Below are positions 59,320 to 64,000 of a DNA stretch of 64,000 nt, piece by piece. Position numbers and translations under genes: made by a program. The notes under the pieces were generated by a model that worked only from the letters and a program-made list of their open reading frames with translations, ran no database searches and was not told the DNA's origin. The stretch is from the NCBI RefSeq assembly GCF_963924675.1, contig NC_089224.1, positions 45,055,158 to 45,119,157 of the forward strand, given 5' to 3'. The DNA is from Phocoena phocoena. Taxonomy: Eukaryota > Chordata > Mammalia > Artiodactyla > Phocoenidae. Position 1 is the stretch's first letter. Each line of letters starts with the position of its first letter.

Positions 59320-59745
59320 TAAAATCATACAATGTTGGAATTTGGTGGAACCATAGTAATTGTAACTACTCTGTGTTTCTCAAACTTAATTAATTCTCAT
59401 ACCACGTTCATGGATTTTACATATCTAGTTACTTAATGGTTTTTTTGGTAGATTATATGTTAAAAAAATCTTAAATATTCCCCCTTTTAGATGCATTTTT
59501 AAAACTATATTCAAGAATCATAGATTTAGTATGCTGATTAGTATGTTGATTTTCCTTATAAACAATAAAAGAAATGTATAACAAAGTTTACACATATACC
59601 ACCTAAAATTATGCCATTTAGCTTTGGGAAACACTGTTCTAGTGCGGCCTTCGAATGAGAAAGCTGAGGCCCAGAGAATTAAGGCAATGTTTTCTACAGG
59701 CACACAGCCAATTAGAAGCAGAAGTAATAGATGAAATCATGCTTT
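59320..59745. mobile_element. Ancient repeat with a hAT-like insertion
   Basis: The flanks (aatcatacaatgttggaatt on the left; gagaaagctgaggcccagag and acaggcacacagccaattag on the right) belong to one old repeat type also seen at 26385-26560. They are separated by about 265 bp (59372-59637) with hAT-like inverted ends: ctgtgtttctcaaac on the left and gctttgggaaacactg on the right. Confidence 0.45.
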
Positions 59746-61965
59746 GGGACTCTTAAATCCAGTCCTTTCCTACTATATTACACTGACATTGTGTTAGTTA
59801 CCTCAAGGCAGGACTGTAAGAAATCACTAACTAAAATATTATAGAAAGGTAATCAGTAGTAGAGCCATGAAAACAGCCCATCTTCCTATTAATTTGTCCT
59901 TTAAAAACTCTTAGGCCACCAAGGGACCACAAATGCTTCAAGACAGTGGTCCTCAAAAAGAGTACTCATATAGGGGTTTACAGAGACCTTCCAAGCACAT
60001 AGATAGCGCTAAGGATATTTTCAGAGCCACACCTTTCCTGTGAATTCTTCCCTAAGAAAGAGTCTGTGGATCTGGGGCAGCCTTACAAAAGAAAGACATA
60101 TTTTTCATCCATTGCATTGCCCTAGAGTGAAAGCATTTTAGCAGTGATACCAAACACAGGGATACCTGAAAATGCTGGCTGTGCTGGTATAAAAGAGTGA
60201 GGAGGATCTCATATCTGTGTAACAAATCACAGACAGTCTCTAATTGTTTGCTTTCCACAGAAATGAAGGAGGGTTAAATAAATTTTCAGCTGATAGATCT
60301 TTAAAAATAATTTCATATGATATACCAATATATAAATTTTGACATAAAAGCTATTTAAAAGTCCAAGAATTGTGTCATAACTATAATGAAAGGCCTTCCA
60401 TCCCATCTACAAATAAGGATTTTAGCACTAACCTCAATTACAAACAAGAATAGAATCAATAGTAAACCCCTATCTTATTCTAATAGTAAGTAATATTCAT
60501 ATTCAGATCCATGGGGAAAAATCCTGGCTGATCCATCTCACTGAGAGATACACATACAAAAAGAGGTATTTTTAAAATATTACTTTTTATTATTACTTTT
60601 AACTTAATATATATTTATCAATATTTTAACACAATTATATTAAACATAACTCAGTAATATACTCTTTTTCTCAACTGTTTACTACTAATAACTGTAATAT
60701 TACTCAGGAGACTTTTTTTTAACATTTAGAGCTTAAGAAATTTTAAAAGTAAATTTGGCTTATATTTTTGCTGTGAAGAAGTATAATAGTCCTTAATGGA
60801 GACTTTCCAGAATAAAATTATATTGATTTTTCTGTGAAGACTGACAGAAAGATGAGTGGGAATAGCAATCACCATCACCGCAGAATGTACTTGTTAGAAG
60901 ATGTAATGGTGGGCAGACCAAGGCCTGGACCAGCTAGAGAAAATAGCTGGCCCCTGCCTTGGCCTCATTACACCTGTGTGTTTACCACCTTCCTTACTGT
61001 CATCACTACTAGGGAAAAACTTCTTCCCTTGCTTCTCTGTTTAGGATTTACTCACACTGTCACTTTCAGGGACAAGTGCACTAAGCATAATAAGGAAATA
61101 AATATATTACTTTCTTACTTAAAAAGAGAATAAAATTATATTATGTTAGATAAATAAGATTGTATGAAATTAGAATAAAACCTGATGAGGAAGGGAAATG
61201 GAGAAACGAGTTCAAAAAAATAAAACGAAAATTTTAAATTTCCAGTTGTTAAATAAGAGCTTATTTTTGAACTGCTATTCTTTTAGATGGATGATAATAG
61301 GGGATCAAATCACTTTGGTATTTATATTCTCTAGGAGGCAGTTTAAAATTGTATAACAATTTTATTTTGAAAAGTTAATATTTAAAATAAGTTGGAAATT
61401 ATTTAATTTGTAATTATTTACATTTTAGACAAATTTTAGATGTCACCTTAAAGTTTTGCAAGGAGTTATATTGATTTTCAAATTCCTTGAGGGAGTATAC
61501 AAACAGGAAGTTTGAAGACCATTACTTTCAGGGCTGGAATTGGTTTTCCAGCTGCAGAGTACTCCATGGAGAATCCTCTGCCTTGACTAGTTTCCCAGCA
61601 ATGAATACGGTAACTATCTAAAGGAGTACACTATCCTCTGGATGCTGCCAGGGTGGGCTTTCAGATATCCAGGACCCAGGTTAGTCTGGATACTTTGTGG
61701 CCTTTGTGTCTATCAGGTTAACATCTACAGCAAAGTCCAAAACCTCACAGGGGAAGTTGTACTGGTTATAAAGAAATCTTCAGCCCCCCATACAGCCATA
61801 GAATATAGCTTCTGTATTTAGTAGATAAGATAAAATGGTTCTTTTTCACATTCTTATAAAAGTTGGAAAAATCCAAGACATAACAAGGTTAGAAAACATT
61901 TGAATAGGAAAAACAGCAGCATGCATTTGAAATGTATGCATAGGCATAAAACAAATGTTCATTTT
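59746..61965. other. Low-copy AT-rich DNA
   Basis: No gene or nameable repeat is recognised. 60290-60720 is very AT-rich. The 99-codon plus frame at 60834-61133 has no recognisable domain. Confidence 0.5.
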
Positions 61966-62051
61966 TTTTTTAACATCTTTATTGGGGTATAATTGCTTTA
62001 CAATGGTGTGTTAGTTTCTGCTTTATAACAGAATGAATCAGTTATACATGT
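61966..62051 (-). mobile_element. 86-bp L1 insertion (extreme 5' truncation)
   Basis: The plus strand carries a T-tract, then taacatctttattggggtat, aattgctttacaatggtgtg and ttataacagaatgaatcagt. This is only the last part of the L1 3'UTR. A perfect 14-bp duplication, caaatgttcatttt, flanks it at 61952-61965 and 62052-62065. Confidence 0.95.
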
Positions 62052-62149
62052 CAAATGTTCATTTTCTAAAGTGATGTGTAACCATGATACTGTTCAGTTA
62101 TTAAAATTTTGAAGTTTAAGTTAGTATTGAAGTTCATACTAAAACTGTC

Positions 62150-62361
62150 TTTTTTTTTTTTTTTTTTTGGCAGTGTGTGGGCCTCTCACTGTTGTGGCCT
62201 CTCCCGTTGCGGAGCACAGGCTCCGGACGCGCAGGCCCAGTGGCCGTGGCTCACGGGCCCAGCCGCTCCGCGGCATGTGGGATCCTCCCGGACCAGGGCA
62301 CGAACCCGCGTCCCCTGCATCGACAGGCGGACTCTCAACCACTGCGCCACCAGGGAAGCCC
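62150..62361 (-). mobile_element. CHR-type tRNA-derived SINE
   Basis: The sense start at 62361 reads gggcttccctggtggcgcag and the A-tail is the T-tract at 62150-62168. CpGs are well preserved. No convincing target duplication is visible beyond T-rich sequence. Confidence 0.9.
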
Positions 62362-62689
62362 TATATTTTTATTTTTAAAGATCTTTTTGGCAAAGTATGG
62401 AAAGAAAGAATATGCAGCCTTTGTATTGCTGTTTTGGATCTAAATCTGAAGTAGTATCTTCTTACAACTTTGGATTTGGACATTCATTCCCCTTATAATT
62501 TAGGAAGATAACATTAAGTTAGAAGGAAAGTTGTGTCACAAGATAAAGCACATTGTGTATTTCTATTACTCATATCTCTTACAGCCCTCATGTCCCTATG
62601 CATGTAAAATGACAGAGTGCTAGAGACCAGAAAGACATCAGAAAGCATCTGCTAGCACTCCTTCCCTTTACAGATGAGCAGACTGAAGA

Positions 62690-62915
62690 TTAAGGAGCCA
62701 GTATGGTTTTGTACAAGGACATGAGTTTTGGAATCAGACTTGAACTGTATCTTAGCAACCACGTAAACTTGGACAAGTTACTTAAACTTTCTGAGCCTTA
62801 GTGTTCTCCTTTGCAGAGTGGAGATGAGAATACTTAACTGCTAGGCACACCCTGGAGATTTTCATTAAAATTATGTATCGAATGTCTGATAAATAGTACA
62901 CACATAGTACTTCTT
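62690..62915 (+). mobile_element. MIR SINE
   Basis: ttttggaatcagacttgaac, cttggacaagttacttaaac, tttctgagccttagtgttct and aatgtctgataaatagtaca give the MIR core and 3' end. Confidence 0.8.
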
Positions 62916-63529
62916 AGTCCTCTTCCCTTTTCAAGGAAGTAAAGTGAATTAGTGACAGAAACCTGCTTGAGATCTTGTGCACAACAGACTTCTATGTTGT
63001 GCTATTTCTATCACAACTGCTGGTGAGTCCCCAAAAAAGCTCTAGCTTCTGGAAATGAAATCCCTCTATCTCCTGCCTCTTTCGACCATATTAGTTTTCT
63101 CTCTGTCTCACTTTAGAGTAAATTGCCCAGAAAAAGCAGCAGATCAATTGTTCTTAATGGTAGATGCTGGATTCTATTCAAGGTCACTCTTTCTTGTGAT
63201 GCTTCCTTATTCTCCAAGTACTAGTGCCAAATTTATTTCTTCAGAATCAGTGAACCGTCTCTGAGGCTTTTTTTTTAAAGGTTCAATGCATATGAGTAAT
63301 AATTTTCAGAGAAACAGGAAGGCATAGGAGAAATGGCAGACCAGAAAGACCAAATATAATAAAAAGGAGTTTTTCAACAAATAATCAAAGTCAGTAACTC
63401 AAAGGAGAGTCCAGACATCCTATATGCCACAGTAGACTGTGAGGTCTATGACAAGAAATGCATTACTAATGAAGTGCAAAGGTATCCAAAGACCTTATTA
63501 TTTTTTTTTCTCTTTTTGTAATTTAACTT
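62916..63529. other. Low-copy DNA without recognisable gene
   Basis: No supported feature; a short T-tract lies at 63271-63278. Confidence 0.5.
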
Positions 63530-64000
63530 TATTATTTTTTTAACATCTTTTTTGGAGCATAATTGCTTTACAATGTTAGTTTCTGCTGTATAACAAAGTG
63601 AATCAGCTATACGTATACATATATCCCCATATCTCCTCCCTCCTGCGTCTCCCTCCCACCCTCCCTATCCCACCCCATTAGGTGGTCACAAAGCACCGAG
63701 CTGATCTCCCTGTGCTATGTAGCTGCTTCCCACTAGCTATCTATTTTACATTTGGTAGTGTATGTATGTCAATGCTACTCTCTCACTTCATCCAAGCTTA
63801 CTCTTCCCCCTCCCCATGTCCTCAAGTCCATTCTCTACGTCTGCATCTTAATTCCTGTCCTGCCCCTAGGTTCATCAGAACCATATTTTTTTTTAGATTC
63901 TATATATATGTGTTAGCATACAGTATTTTTCTCTTTCTGACTTACTTCACTCTGTATGACAGACTCTAACTCCATCTGCCTCACCACAAATAACTCAATT
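63530..64000 (-). mobile_element. L1 3' end, continuing beyond the window
   Basis: The plus strand reads tttaacatcttttttggagc, gtgaatcagctatacgtata, aggtggtcacaaagcaccga and onward in step with 29730-30215. The 3'UTR start is near 63540 and the element runs off the right edge into ORF2 C-terminal sequence. Confidence 0.92.

Overview
This is mammalian nuclear DNA, almost certainly from a cetacean. The strongest pointer is the set of about 210-bp tRNA-derived CHR-type SINEs (ends reading gggcttccctggtgg and gtgagaggcccg in sense), together with one longer CHR form of about 330 bp. L1 LINEs of several ages, a mariner hairpin MITE with the ttaggttggccaaaaag end common in cetartiodactyls, and old mammalian repeats (MIR, L2, MER5-like hAT, MaLR LTR) complete the picture. 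No BovB or Bov-tA sequence was recognised, which argues against a ruminant. No bacterial, phage or plasmid feature is present.

I find no host protein-coding exon, rRNA, tRNA gene or CRISPR array. Every long open frame is a piece of an L1 ORF2 or ORF1, or a chance or repeat-derived frame. The window therefore looks like intergenic or deep intronic sequence dominated by retrotransposons.

Layout. 1-6290: minus-strand L1 with a complete 5' end, carrying a CHR SINE in ORF2 and a plus-strand L1 3'-end fragment nested in its 5' region. 6291-29700: mostly low-copy DNA with L2, LTR, MITE, CHR, L1M, MaLR, MIR and hAT remnants. 29718-34075: a 5'-truncated minus-strand L1 bounded by a perfect 10-bp target-site duplication. 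34076-40720: ERV-type LTR, MER5A, MIR, two CHR SINEs and L2. 40722-44368: an older minus-strand L1 with a 37-bp templated insertion copied from 1.27 kb upstream. 44470-46500: Tigger-like MITE and an LTR. 46505-53915: an L1 cluster in which a plus-strand fragment abuts a minus-strand L1 at a perfect inverted-repeat junction, next to an older L1. 54056-64000: low-copy DNA with MIRs, an 86-bp L1 insertion, a CHR SINE and another L1 3' end running off the window.

Nothing here forms a cooperating gene system. The interest lies in structure: precise insertion boundaries, nested order of insertion, a templated duplication, a fold-back-like inversion junction, short perfect palindromes, and a few repeat-free segments dense in homeodomain/FOX/E-box-like words that could be conserved noncoding elements. 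Family names for older repeats are from recognition by eye; a repeat-library search would be needed to fix subfamilies.
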